The notes: generated from the sequence alone by a model not told the origin. A stretch of 11,050 bases of DNA from Planctomycetota bacterium (GCA_021805585.1 JAJZEY010000110.1:1-11050), one strand, 5' to 3'; counted from the stretch's first letter, positions 1-7,579 are shown. Numbers and translations are program-made.

Positions 1-899
1 GCATATGGCACTGCGTAATTGCGGTGCCAGTGGAGGTTCCACAAATCACTAAGCGGCGTCAGAGATACATGCCCATCCAGGAAACTTATGTTTATGGCTT
101 TGCCATGTCGGCCGATGTAATAGCGCGACATCATGTAGCCGCTGCCGGTGGTAATGGGGTCTGTGGGATTGGTGCTTGTATAGCCGGCCTGTTTAGGAAA
201 CCAGTCATTTTCCGTCGGCCAGCCTTCATGCCAGGTTGAATCGGCAAACACGGGAGTCCGTGTCGGCTGGGATACGGAAGAAAGCCGGGTGATGTAATAG
301 CTTTCCGCGGTTGTGGCCGGTAGCGTGGTGAACATGATGTTCTGTAGAACGTACGGGTCGGTTAAGTTAGCAATATCATATAACCACCCGTTTATGCCGT
401 AGCTGCCGGCAATGGCGGTGGGCGGATAGGTTGAATGGTCCGTCATCCCCGCACGATCCCCAAGGTAGCCGCTTGGATTGGCGCTTCCACTCCACGGCCG
501 ATTGACTGAACCAACGTCCGTGTCAATCGCATTGACCTGAGGCGAGCTGGGGCAGAATCGCAACGCCCGCGTGCGGTCGGTATCCGGAAGCATCGGTGTC
601 ATCCAGAACTGCGAAATGAAATTCGATTTTGTTGTCGCATTCACATAGCCCTGATATGGACTCGAAGGCGGAATCGTGGCACCATCATTGGCCTGGCTGT
701 AAATATTAAATGCCATATCCAATTGCCGCAGATTCGACGCACAAACCACCGTGTTCGCGTCATTCTTCGCCCCAGCCAGTGCCGGGAGCAATAACGCTAT
801 AAGCAGCGCGATAATCGATATCACCACCAGAAGCTCTATTAGCGTAAATGCCGGAGCGGATTCGTAGCGAGCCGGCCGGTTAATAGTCGTTTGCCACAT
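1..899 (-). CDS. Type II pseudopilin-like protein with H-X9-DG motif (partial, C-terminus beyond window)
   Basis: The N-terminus ([20 protein letters not shown]...) carries a prepilin-type methylation/cleavage motif, [10 protein letters not shown] at residues 17-26, with the conserved Glu at +5 of the predicted mature protein. A hydrophobic helix to about residue 43 follows, then a Cys-containing stretch resembling the SNLRQL region of DUF1559-like planctomycete pseudopilins. Near the end of the visible part, H265 and D275-G276 form an exact H-x9-DG motif, followed by a W/H-rich stretch ([10 protein letters not shown]). The protein is probably processed by a prepilin peptidase and assembled at, or exported through, a type II secretion-like system; its exact role is unknown. 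The residue before the cleavage site is Ala rather than the usual Gly. ATG at 899 is chosen because AGAGGG lies 8 nt upstream. 299 codons are visible and the stop lies off the left edge. A dedicated ECF-type promoter sits about 200 bp upstream. Confidence 0.9.
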   Translation of the reverse strand, partial: MWQTTINRPARYESAPAFTLIELLVVISIIALLIALLLPALAGAKNDANTVVCASNLRQLDMAFNIYSQANDGATIPPSSPYQGYVNATTKSNFISQFWMTPMLPDTDRTRALRFCPSSPQVNAIDTDVGSVNRPWSGSANPSGYLGDRAGMTDHSTYPPTAIAGSYGINGWLYDIANLTDPYVLQNIMFTTLPATTAESYYITRLSSVSQPTRTPVFADSTWHEGWPTENDWFPKQAGYTSTNPTDPITTGSGYMMSRYYIGRHGKAINISFLDGHVSLTPLSDLWNLHWHRNYAVPY

Positions 900-1092
900 G
901 ATAAAAGCCCTCTGATAAAAACAATCGTTGTAAGCCAACTTCCGGGGCAGTTCTTTTTAGATGGGGATGGCCAACGCCCAAAAGCCGCTGCAACATTTCC
1001 TACAGCCATTCGGTGCGGCGGCGACCATCGGAACCAATCGCCAGCCGCCCAACCGCCGCCGGGCTGAAATAGACCCAGCCGTAACGAATCTG
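900..1092 (-). promoter_or_regulatory. Long structured 5' leader of the pseudopilin gene
   Basis: About 190 nt separate the predicted transcription start (around 1092) from the ATG at 899. The stretch contains a hairpin with GGCTG (1062-1066) pairing CAGCC (1076-1080), and a GC-rich one with GGCGGC (1017-1022) pairing GCCGCC (1044-1049). A ribosome-binding site (AGAGGG, complement of 908-913) stands at its end. A minus-strand open frame spans it, but its in-frame ATG near 1099 lies upstream of the predicted transcript start and overlaps the -10, so I do not call a gene. Whether the leader regulates anything is inference. Confidence 0.35.
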
Positions 1093-1098
1093 TTCTCA

Positions 1099-1126
1099 TA
1101 GTCGTGTGGCCTGCGGTAATGTTACA
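1099..1126 (-). promoter_or_regulatory. ECF-sigma-type promoter of the pseudopilin gene
   Basis: On the minus strand TGTAAC (1126-1121) is followed by exactly 16 nt and CGACTA (1104-1099). The same two hexamers at the same spacing stand before the sigma factor gene (3572-3599). The hexamers resemble ECF promoters in general, for example Bacillus SigX with TGTAAC and CGAC elements. Recognition by the sigma factor encoded in this window is inferred from the autoregulation such factors usually show. Confidence 0.7.
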
Positions 1127-1240
1127 AAAATATAGCGCACACGACCGCGCCGCCGATCGGCTTTCGCAATTGGCGTCCGGCATGGGGATGGTGCCCTGTC
1201 AATTCTGATTTGCCGGCTTGACGGAGCATTAAGCAACTGG

Positions 1241-2959
1241 TCATTGCAGATGAGGAATCAGTCTAAATTCCGGGTCGCACCATAAAACCCAGCCGTCGGT
1301 GAAACCGTTGCCACCATCGGTGGTTACCAGCGTGAGAAAACGCGCATTTCGGGGCAGGGGAATGCGCACATGCAGGGGACGATTTTGTCCAGTTATTCCG
1401 AGTTTTTGATAGGCCACTTTGCCGTCCACCAATACAAAAATATCCGCTTTGGGATTGACAAGATGGGCAAATTTATCCGTGCCGACAAAACTGTCGCCAA
1501 CAATGCAATGAAATGAACTGATCGGCACGCCCGGGTAAAGTTTGCGAATGGCATCAAGGTTCAGCGTCAGCCCGCTGTTGCTGTGAATTACAATCAGCCG
1601 ATGGGGATATCTGGCGTAATTCACTCCGTGCAAAGTCAGCTTGATCGGAAGGTCTGGCGGGGTCTTCATCCAGGGAATTTTTCCACCCGCACTAATATTG
1701 CCGAATGTTGCGTTAACAGAAGTGGGAAACTTAAAGCGATGTCCGGCCGAATCAACCTGATCCGGCCCCGTACTGCTTCCCGGAACAAAACACCCATCCA
1801 CGATCGGAATGCCCGATACCTCATGGTATATTCCATTGCCCGCCCGCGCGGAAATTGGTGGAAAATGCCCCGCGCTTCCCGTGAGCGGGTCAATTTCAAT
1901 TCGGTGTCCGACCCCCAGCCCCGTACCGCCGGTCATAAGGTCAACCAATGAGAGACTCAACGGACGCTTGACCAATGAACGAACAAAGTAAATTCGCAAT
2001 TTTTCGGCAGTGCCCAGGTTAATGCCCTTTGCGGTTAATTCTGCATCCTGGCCCTGACTGACGATGCGAGGGTGACGCAACCGTATCTTGCGGCCAATAT
2101 GATTAAGGCTTTCGGCAGCGACGCGCCCCTTAAACACCACCACACGGGTGGATTTTCCGCTGCGGCCTACCATTATTCCGAAACTCGTTCCCAAGTCCGT
2201 CACAACCGAATGGGGGGAATAGACGGAAAAACCGACGGCGTCATGCGGCACGGCAACGGTAACTTTGCCCTTAACCAAATCCAGACGGGAATTGGAATGG
2301 AAACGGAATTCGGCTGGAGCCTGAAAAACCGTTGTCACGCCATCCGCCATTTGAATCTGCACCAGGCCGTGCGTTAATAACAGCTCCCGCCGTGGCAGAT
2401 AAATGCCATTTTGAAATGACCTCGGCAATGGCCCGCTCCACTGTGGATTGACCGTTGCCACGATATGTCCGTACAGCCGCGTGACCGTGACCGGGCTTTT
2501 TGGCGTCAGAAATATCAGTATTCCGACGCCCGATAATATGAGCATGATGGATGCGGCAATCCAGAGCAACTGCAACAACTGCCGTTTCGGCGATAGTCGG
2601 TGGCCTGTTGATTCGACGGCGGCGTCCCCGCGGCCTGGGGTGGTGCCGCGATTCCACACATGCGGGGCGGTCAGGGAAAACAATTCCACCGAGTCTCGTG
2701 GGGCCGGGGTGTCTTCCACCTGCAGTGCGGGAAGAATCATGGTTTCAGCCATATCCTGGCTGTTAACAGGCGATTCCATCAGGTCGTTACGCGCTCGAAA
2801 GTGGTCAAACAGGCCCCGGTGAATGCTGCCAATGCGGGCGAATTCGCGGGCGTTTTCTGGATTCTCGCGCAGCCATGCCGCAAGCGCCAGAATTTCTTCC
2901 GGGGTGGCCGTTTCGTCCAGATAGGCCTGAATCAGTGTCATTGCCTGGTCGTTATCCAT
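1241..2959 (-). CDS. FecR-type transmembrane regulator with C-terminal NPCBM-like domain (probable anti-sigma/sigma partner)
   Basis: This 572-residue protein is encoded directly after the sigma factor (6 bp gap) and is probably its membrane-bound regulator. Residues 1-55 form an acidic helical region like the cytoplasmic anti-sigma segment of planctomycete FecR proteins (YLDETATPEE, AWLRENPENAREFAR). It lacks the Cys/His zinc site of ZAS anti-sigma factors. Residues 60-125 look like a flexible linker. A single transmembrane helix lies at about 129-151 (LLQLLWIAASIMLILSGVG). A FecR domain covers about 190-285 and includes GTSFGIMV and VVVFKGRVAAE. The C-terminal part, about 400-570, resembles the NPCBM carbohydrate-binding module, with TTDGGNGFTDGWVLWCDPEF near the end. 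The likely topology is N-terminus inside, FecR and NPCBM-like domains outside. The start at 2959 has GAGGG about 10 nt upstream, inside the end of the sigma gene. The domain order is clear; the sensing function and the ligand are inferred. Confidence 0.85.
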   Translation of the reverse strand: MDNDQAMTLIQAYLDETATPEEILALAAWLRENPENAREFARIGSIHRGLFDHFRARNDLMESPVNSQDMAETMILPALQVEDTPAPRDSVELFSLTAPHVWNRGTTPGRGDAAVESTGHRLSPKRQLLQLLWIAASIMLILSGVGILIFLTPKSPVTVTRLYGHIVATVNPQWSGPLPRSFQNGIYLPRRELLLTHGLVQIQMADGVTTVFQAPAEFRFHSNSRLDLVKGKVTVAVPHDAVGFSVYSPHSVVTDLGTSFGIMVGRSGKSTRVVVFKGRVAAESLNHIGRKIRLRHPRIVSQGQDAELTAKGINLGTAEKLRIYFVRSLVKRPLSLSLVDLMTGGTGLGVGHRIEIDPLTGSAGHFPPISARAGNGIYHEVSGIPIVDGCFVPGSSTGPDQVDSAGHRFKFPTSVNATFGNISAGGKIPWMKTPPDLPIKLTLHGVNYARYPHRLIVIHSNSGLTLNLDAIRKLYPGVPISSFHCIVGDSFVGTDKFAHLVNPKADIFVLVDGKVAYQKLGITGQNRPLHVRIPLPRNARFLTLVTTDGGNGFTDGWVLWCDPEFRLIPHLQ

Positions 2960-2965
2960 AGTTGC

Positions 2966-3547
2966 TCATCCCTCTCCGGTGGATACCCGCTTTTCAATGC
3001 ATTTGCGCAGCACCAGACGTATTCGGTGCAGGGCCACACGCACTGCCGCCACGCTCTGACCGGTTGCCGTCGCCACCGCCTCCATGGGTTGGGTGTCGCG
3101 GTAACGCATTTCCAGCAGTTGCATGGCCTTTTTTGATATGTGCTTCAGGCACTGTTCCAGGGCGTCCCGCCGCGGATTTTCTTCCGCAGAAATATCATTA
3201 AAAGTTCCAGCCATGGATTCAATTATATCCACCGCAAACAGGTTTCGTGTGCCGCGCCGACGGCGATAATCCACCACCTTGTTCCGTGCTACGGTCAAGG
3301 CCCACGCCTTAAAGGAATTCGGCACGGGTGAATCCGTAAAATCGCGAGCAAAAACCGCCACTGCAACCTCTTGAAGAATATCCTGCGCGTCATGAAAATT
3401 CGGAATCATCAGCGATATATAGGCCGCCACCGAAGGCTGGCAAATGGTCCAATTGCGAACCAGCTCTTCGTTCAATTTATTTGACTTTTCCACCATCGTT
3501 CCGCCAGAACTCATAAAAACCGAAGGTTTACTGTACACTGCGGTCAT
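2966..3547 (-). CDS. ECF-family RNA polymerase sigma factor (Rhodopirellula/Verrucomicrobium type)
   Basis: This 193-residue sigma factor directs RNA polymerase to a specific promoter set. Region 2 spans about residues 37-98, with the characteristic DAQDILQEV and the -10 recognition helix area FKAWALTVARNKVVDYRRRR. Region 4 spans about 128-187, with a helix-turn-helix reading LEMRYRDTQPMEAVATATGQ followed by VAAVRVALHRIR. The length is normal for an ECF factor and no extra C-terminal domain is present. The ATG at 3547 is supported by GAGGAG 9 nt upstream and by a promoter whose -10 ends only 24 nt before the ATG; Met12 and Met18 are less likely starts. The downstream FecR gene is co-transcribed. 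The upstream promoter is shared with the pseudopilin gene, which points to autoregulation. Confidence 0.93.
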   Translation of the reverse strand: MTAVYSKPSVFMSSGGTMVEKSNKLNEELVRNWTICQPSVAAYISLMIPNFHDAQDILQEVAVAVFARDFTDSPVPNSFKAWALTVARNKVVDYRRRRGTRNLFAVDIIESMAGTFNDISAEENPRRDALEQCLKHISKKAMQLLEMRYRDTQPMEAVATATGQSVAAVRVALHRIRLVLRKCIEKRVSTGEG

Positions 3548-3571
3548 CGCTTAATTCTCCTCGTATGAACC

Positions 3572-3599
3572 TAGTCGTTTAACCGCCTGCAATGTTACA
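3572..3599 (-). promoter_or_regulatory. ECF-sigma-type promoter of the sigma-fecR operon (probably autoregulated)
   Basis: On the minus strand TGTAAC (3599-3594), 16 nt, then CGACTA (3577-3572). It matches the element at 1099-1126 in both hexamers, in spacer length and in the first three spacer bases (ATT). The predicted start near 3565 gives a compact leader of about 17 nt containing the GAGGAG ribosome-binding site. Confidence 0.72.
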
Positions 3600-3694
3600 G
3601 GACGCTGTCTTTCCATCAGCGAAGACTGGCTTAAGGCCTCTGTTCGATTCCGACCGGTGCAGGTGAGATCAAGTCCATCTGTGCCAACAAATGG

Positions 3695-5926
3695 TCACGC
3701 GGTGTTGCCGTCCACGCGTACGATGGTGCAGTCCGGCAGGGCGGCAATAAAGTGTTTGCCGTAATACTTTGTCACAATGCGGGAATCCAGTATCACCACA
3801 ATTCCGGCGTCCTCCCGCGTGCGGATCAGCCGGCCAAAGCCCTGCTTGAATTTAATCAGCGCTTCGGGCAGTGAATATTCGCGGAATGAATTGCCGCCGC
3901 CGGCTTCAATCGCCTCCATGCGGGCCTGCACCAGTGGTTTATCCGGCACGGCGAATGGCAGGCGCGTGATAATCACATTGGAAAGCGCCTCTCCCTGAAC
4001 ATCCACTCCCTGCCAGAACGAATCGACTCCCAGCAGCACGCTGTGATCGGTGTCCCGGAATTTCTTAAGCAGTTGGCTGCGACCCTCGTCGCCACCCTGC
4101 ACAAGCAGTGGATAACCCAGCCGGTCCAGTTCCGGCCGGAGAATTTTCGCCGCCTCGGTCAGATTTGAATAACTCGTAAACAGCACGAAGGCCCGCCCCT
4201 GAGTCTGCTTAATATAATGAATCGCACGGGCCATTGCCGCCGGAATGAATTCCGGTTCATTCGGAGCTGGCAGATTGGCCTCCAGATACAAAGTGACCTG
4301 ACGCGAATAGTCAAACGGCGAACCGAGCACCAGATCTCGTCCGGTCTTAACTCCCAGCCGCTGACGCAGATAGGCGAATGGCCCTTCGCCGGTTGCCGCT
4401 TCGGAATATTGGACCGTTGCGGATGGACCGCCATTCGCCGGCTCTGCCGCACTTGCCGGCGCGCTGGTCGCCGTTACCATCCGTTCGGGAAGCTGGCCCA
4501 TTTGTTCTACTTCTAAACCTGACTTGGAAGCAGGCTTTTTAGCGCGGCTGATTTTCCCGTTCGTCCCTCCCCGGCTGGTGGCCAGCGTGGCGCTGGTAAG
4601 AATGACCGATTTAATTTCCTTAAACAAGTTTTCCCGCAAATGGGCGGCGACATTAATCGGCGAGCTTTTCAAGGTCAATTTTCGCCGCGTCAGCCCGCCT
4701 TCCTCAATCCAGTACACCGAATCCTCCAGTTGTTGATTTAACAAGGCCCCAAGCGATACGCTTTGGGCATGGCATTGATCAGCCAGACTGGAAAGCTCAA
4801 AACGCTCCTTTTCAATTTCAAAAGCCATGCCACCCTCGCGGTTTCCTTCCGCAGGGTCATCTTCTACATCCGGAAGTGCTTTATCGGCTGAAGCGGCAAG
4901 CTGTCGTACCATCTGGCGCAGCGCCTTTTCCATGGTATCCAGCGCCGGCGAGAGGCTGTTTTCCACCACCTGTTTTTCGCGAAGCCGGCCGTTGGGCGGT
5001 GCGTGTTGGCGTTTCCAGTTTTGCAAAGTATCGAAAAATTTCTGGGCCTCAAGTTCCGCCGTGCGGGCCGCTTCTAAAGCCTCTTGCGAATCGCAAAATT
5101 TCACCCCGGTCAAAAATCCCCGGCCCGTGCGCGGCTGATACAAGCCGCCCAGCAGTCGCATGATGCCGTATTCGCCACAGGACAGCCCCATGTGATCCGC
5201 CGCCACCGCTTCCAAAGTATGGGCTTCATCCAGCACCGCCAGGTCATACTTTGGCAGCATGGAGGCACCAATTCTCCGCAGCGCCAAGTCCGCAAAAAAT
5301 ATCGCGTGGTTGCAGATCAGCAATTGACCGTTGGCGATCCTTTTGCGGCTGGCCTGATAAAAGCAGCCATCATAAAATTTGCAGCGCCGCCCCAGGCAGT
5401 TGCCATGTTCCGCACACACCTTATCCCAGACCGACCACTGTGGCTGCCGGGGCAGGTCCGTCAGCGAGCCATCTGTGGTATTTTTTGCCCAGTTGCGAAC
5501 CATTTCCAGGTCGTCATGCTGGCTATGGGCCTCAAACAGATGTGCGGCCTTCTGTTGCGCCATTTCCAGCCGGCGCAGGCAGATATAGTTGCCGCGCCCT
5601 TTGCATAAAACCGCGGAAAATTCCTCGCCACTTATCGATTGCAGAAACGGAATGTCCTTATTTACAAGCTGCTCCTGAAGGCTGATGGTATGGGTGGAAA
5701 TAACCACCCGTCGCCGGTGATTCACCACCTGACTGATGGCCGGAATTAAGTAAGCAAACGATTTTCCCACGCCCGTTCCGGCCTCCACCACCAGATGTTC
5801 CCCGGTATTCATTGCGCGGTTCACCGCGGTGGCCATTTCGACCTGCTGCGGGCGCAATTGATAATTGCCCAGCCGCCGCGCCACCGGTCCGTCAGATGAT
5901 AAAAAACGCTCTGCATCCATTGCCAT
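3695..5926 (-). CDS. dinG: DinG/XPD-family Fe-S ATP-dependent DNA helicase
   Basis: A superfamily 2 helicase of the DinG/XPD type, which unwinds DNA 5'-3' and resolves D-loops, R-loops and other structures during repair. Counting from a possible GTG start at 5950, Walker A is EAGTGVGKS (56-64). Motif Ia lies around STHTISLQEQ (85-94). The Fe-S cysteines are C124, C185, C190 and C196, and the C-x4-C-x5-C spacing matches E. coli DinG. The Walker B DEAH box is at 241-244, LTSATLA at 451-457, and the C-terminal helicase motifs at GVDSFWQGVD (641-650) and QGFGRLIRT (703-711). There is no fused exonuclease domain. An Ala/Ser/Gly-rich insertion of about 60 residues follows the SAT motif (458-522). 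The start is uncertain because no good ribosome-binding site precedes GTG 5950, ATG 5926 or ATG 5920. I use ATG 5926, since GTG 5950 lies within an ACCGG/CCGGT hairpin. Confidence 0.93.
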   Translation of the reverse strand: MAMDAERFLSSDGPVARRLGNYQLRPQQVEMATAVNRAMNTGEHLVVEAGTGVGKSFAYLIPAISQVVNHRRRVVISTHTISLQEQLVNKDIPFLQSISGEEFSAVLCKGRGNYICLRRLEMAQQKAAHLFEAHSQHDDLEMVRNWAKNTTDGSLTDLPRQPQWSVWDKVCAEHGNCLGRRCKFYDGCFYQASRKRIANGQLLICNHAIFFADLALRRIGASMLPKYDLAVLDEAHTLEAVAADHMGLSCGEYGIMRLLGGLYQPRTGRGFLTGVKFCDSQEALEAARTAELEAQKFFDTLQNWKRQHAPPNGRLREKQVVENSLSPALDTMEKALRQMVRQLAASADKALPDVEDDPAEGNREGGMAFEIEKERFELSSLADQCHAQSVSLGALLNQQLEDSVYWIEEGGLTRRKLTLKSSPINVAAHLRENLFKEIKSVILTSATLATSRGGTNGKISRAKKPASKSGLEVEQMGQLPERMVTATSAPASAAEPANGGPSATVQYSEAATGEGPFAYLRQRLGVKTGRDLVLGSPFDYSRQVTLYLEANLPAPNEPEFIPAAMARAIHYIKQTQGRAFVLFTSYSNLTEAAKILRPELDRLGYPLLVQGGDEGRSQLLKKFRDTDHSVLLGVDSFWQGVDVQGEALSNVIITRLPFAVPDKPLVQARMEAIEAGGGNSFREYSLPEALIKFKQGFGRLIRTREDAGIVVILDSRIVTKYYGKHFIAALPDCTIVRVDGNTA

Positions 5927-6073
5927 ACAGTGTGAAGCATAACCGGACACAATTGCCGGTGACCAGTGCTACACAAAATAATGCGCTTAGGGCAATCGAG
6001 AGGGAAAAAGTGAGCATGTGTGAGCATCGCGCTTAGAGATTCATGATTCTGATTCACGAATGGCTATCAGCAC

Positions 6074-6103
6074 GCCGGCTTTTTAGCCGTGAGGCTGGAA
6101 TCC
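6074..6103 (-). repeat. GGATTCC-type dispersed repeat, copy A
   Basis: On the minus strand the element reads GGATTCCAGCC, a short turn, then GGCTAAAA, forming an AGCC/GGCT hairpin. Similar sequence (GGATTCC followed by a C/G-rich arm and TAAA) occurs at 7633-7656 and 9144-9168, always between genes. The copies have diverged, so family membership is a judgement. Confidence 0.35.
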
Positions 6104-6216
6104 ATTGGTGTCGGGAATCATGAATTAGATACCTGCTTGCGTAGCAAAGCCGCTTTTGGAGTGACGCCGTTTTCGGAGATGAAGGACGCATTTTCTTCGC
6201 CTCTGTCGTCGGCGGG

Positions 6217-6234
6217 GTCCCGGCGCGCCGGGAC
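6217..6234. repeat. Perfect 18-bp GC palindrome
   Basis: GTCCCGGCG followed directly by CGCCGGGAC is a perfect inverted repeat with no spacer. It lies in the gene-free stretch between dinG and rpsD. It could be a hairpin, a protein-binding site or part of a dispersed repeat; no function can be assigned from sequence. Confidence 0.6.
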
Positions 6235-6704
6235 AACCTTCTTCCCTTATGGGAAAGCCACGCGGCACGGCAAAGCGACTTAATTCGTGTAAATTGCGAA
6301 GACTGCGAAACCTGGCTCCAAATGTGTGATCGACAGGAATAATTATTAAACGTTACGGGCCTGTGACCGTGTCTGTCCAAGGCGTGGCGATGGTGGAATA
6401 GGTGTGGGCGCGTGACACGTTATGCCGCAGGTCTAAGTTTCCGATGGAGCAGGAAGCTGTCCCAGCGTCAATCTTGGCTCAGGCGCAGCGCGAGTAGACC
6501 CAAGCTGGCTTCGTCACCGCCGCGGATCCAGAACCGCTCAGTGCCTTCCTGCTGGTCACGCCCGCCATAGCTAACTCCTGAAAAGCCAAGATACACGGAA
6601 TATCGGGCTGCGGGTCGCCTATCCGTGAGCCGCCGTTCATCTTCCACCAATACCCTCTGCATTTTGTGTCACGCACCCGCCAATTAATAGGACCCCTTTT
6701 TTAG

Positions 6705-6733
6705 TTGACCTCGCCTGCCACAAGCAGTATGCT
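6705..6733 (+). promoter_or_regulatory. Sigma70-type promoter of rpsD
   Basis: TTGACC (6705-6710), 17 nt spacer, TATGCT (6728-6733). The hexamers and spacing fit a housekeeping promoter, and the next gene downstream is rpsD. Transcription would start near 6740, giving a leader of about 175 nt. Confidence 0.65.
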
Positions 6734-6739
6734 AAACGG

Positions 6740-6914
6740 GCTATACATCCGCCGAGAAGGCCTCGGAAGACTGTTTTCTTCCGCTGGTACGCCGGCTTTG
6801 AAAAGCGATCAGGCAATTTCCGCGATTGAATTCGTTGGAAATTTGTGCGTGACCCGTCGGGAATGGGACATATTCCCGCGGCCCATGCGTTGATCGACTT
6901 GAAAAGGAGTTTTC
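6740..6914 (+). promoter_or_regulatory. Structured leader of rpsD (candidate S4 autoregulatory site)
   Basis: The predicted leader contains three hairpins: CCGAG/CTCGG (6752-6766), GGAAGA/TCTTCC (6765-6782, sharing two bases with the first and so mutually exclusive with its full form), and CGGGAAT/ATTCCCG (6858-6878). The ribosome-binding site AAGGAG (6904-6909) lies 5 nt before the ATG. S4 represses its own mRNA through structured leaders in E. coli and Bacillus. That this leader works likewise is inference; no match to those structures was established. Confidence 0.35.
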
Positions 6915-7511
6915 ATGTCCCGTTACCTGGGTCCCAAAGTTCGCCTTTCCCGTCGTCTTGGCGTCGCAATCGCTGATCTGCCCAAACACAATAAATCCGA
7001 ATTCGTAGCGCCCGGCATGCATGGCTTTCGCGCCAAGCGGTTGTCAGAATATGGTATTCGTCTGCGCGAAAAGCAGCGCATGAAGGCTCATTACAGCGTC
7101 CTGGAAAAGCCCTTTCGCCGCTATATGGCCAGCGCTAAGCAGGCCAAGGGCAATACCGCCGTGACACTTCAGCAACTGCTGGAATGCCGGCTGGATAACG
7201 TGGTTCGCCGACTCGGTGTCGTACGCTCCATCTGGGCGGCACGGCAGCTTGTGGCGCATGGCCAAGTGCTTGTAAACGGCAAAAAGGTGGATGTCGCCAG
7301 CTTTCAAACCACGCCCGGAATGGTGGTCACCTTCCGCGAAAAAATCCACAAACTTCTGCGCGAAAACATGGAAGGCCTGGCGGGCCATCAGCTTCCCGCC
7401 TGGCTGGAATTCAATCCGGCACAGATGGAAGCCAAAGTTCTTGTTCTGCCCAACCCGGAACAGATTCCATTCCAGATTAATGCGAATCTGATTATTGAAT
7501 TTTATCGTTGA
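6915..7511 (+). CDS. rpsD: 30S ribosomal protein S4
   Basis: S4 binds 16S rRNA early in assembly of the small subunit and helps maintain decoding fidelity. The 198-residue protein has the N-terminal helical domain (MSRYLGPKVRLSRRLG..., with GMHGFRAKRLSEYGIRLREKQ at 34-54) and an S4 RNA-binding domain at about 92-152 (RLDNVVRRLG, VAHGQVLVNGKKVD). The C-terminal LIIEFYR is typical. The N-terminal region lacks the four cysteines of zinc-binding S4 proteins, so this is the Zn-free form. AAGGAG with a 5-nt spacer fixes the start. The gene stands alone, outside the alpha operon, with its own promoter and terminator. Confidence 0.98.
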   Translation: MSRYLGPKVRLSRRLGVAIADLPKHNKSEFVAPGMHGFRAKRLSEYGIRLREKQRMKAHYSVLEKPFRRYMASAKQAKGNTAVTLQQLLECRLDNVVRRLGVVRSIWAARQLVAHGQVLVNGKKVDVASFQTTPGMVVTFREKIHKLLRENMEGLAGHQLPAWLEFNPAQMEAKVLVLPNPEQIPFQINANLIIEFYR

Positions 7512-7547
7512 TTTTTTTCGTCTCGTGGATTCCTGCGGAAATCAACT

Positions 7548-7579
7548 AAACGGCGTGCGGCATGGCTGCACGCCGTTTT
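7548..7579 (+). terminator. Rho-independent terminator after rpsD
   Basis: An 11-bp perfect stem, AAACGGCGTGC (7548-7558) pairing GCACGCCGTTT (7568-7578), closes a 9-nt loop and continues into TTTT. It lies 37 nt after the rpsD stop. The T-run is short but the stem is strong. Confidence 0.8.

Larger units (their letters stand above)
5951..6704. other. Long intergenic region without a convincing gene; palindromes, hairpins and repeats
   Basis: About 750 bp between the divergent dinG gene and the rpsD promoter. No tRNA or other RNA gene was recognised and no open frame here looks like a conserved protein. It holds an imperfect dyad ATTCATGA/TCACGAAT (6038-6060), a GGATTCC-type repeat (6074-6103), a perfect 18-bp palindrome (6217-6234) and a small TTCCC/GGGAA hairpin (6242-6255). 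A minus-strand stretch with two overlapping short frames (about 6468-6676) may be a gene relic. The dinG promoter must lie at the left end, but I could not assign its hexamers. Confidence 0.6.

Noticed and set aside
839..1183. Minus-strand 114-codon open frame overlapping the pseudopilin start
   Set aside because: It crosses the ECF promoter, its internal ATG lies upstream of the predicted transcript start, and it overlaps a well-supported gene in another frame. Composition is Trp/Gly/Arg-rich without a recognisable motif.
961..1191. Direct repeat ATGGGGATGG at 961-970 and 1182-1191
   Set aside because: Ten bases 220 bp apart with no related ends or inserted gene between them; not enough for a target-site duplication.
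3645..3660. GTTCGATTCC, resembling a tRNA T-loop
   Set aside because: The flanking bases do not pair as a T-stem and no acceptor, D or anticodon arm can be drawn around it.
5940..5955. ACCGG/CCGGT hairpin over the GTG at 5950 as a translational control site of dinG
   Set aside because: The stem is only 5 bp and the true start is uncertain; ATG 5926 or 5920 would place the hairpin upstream of the start.
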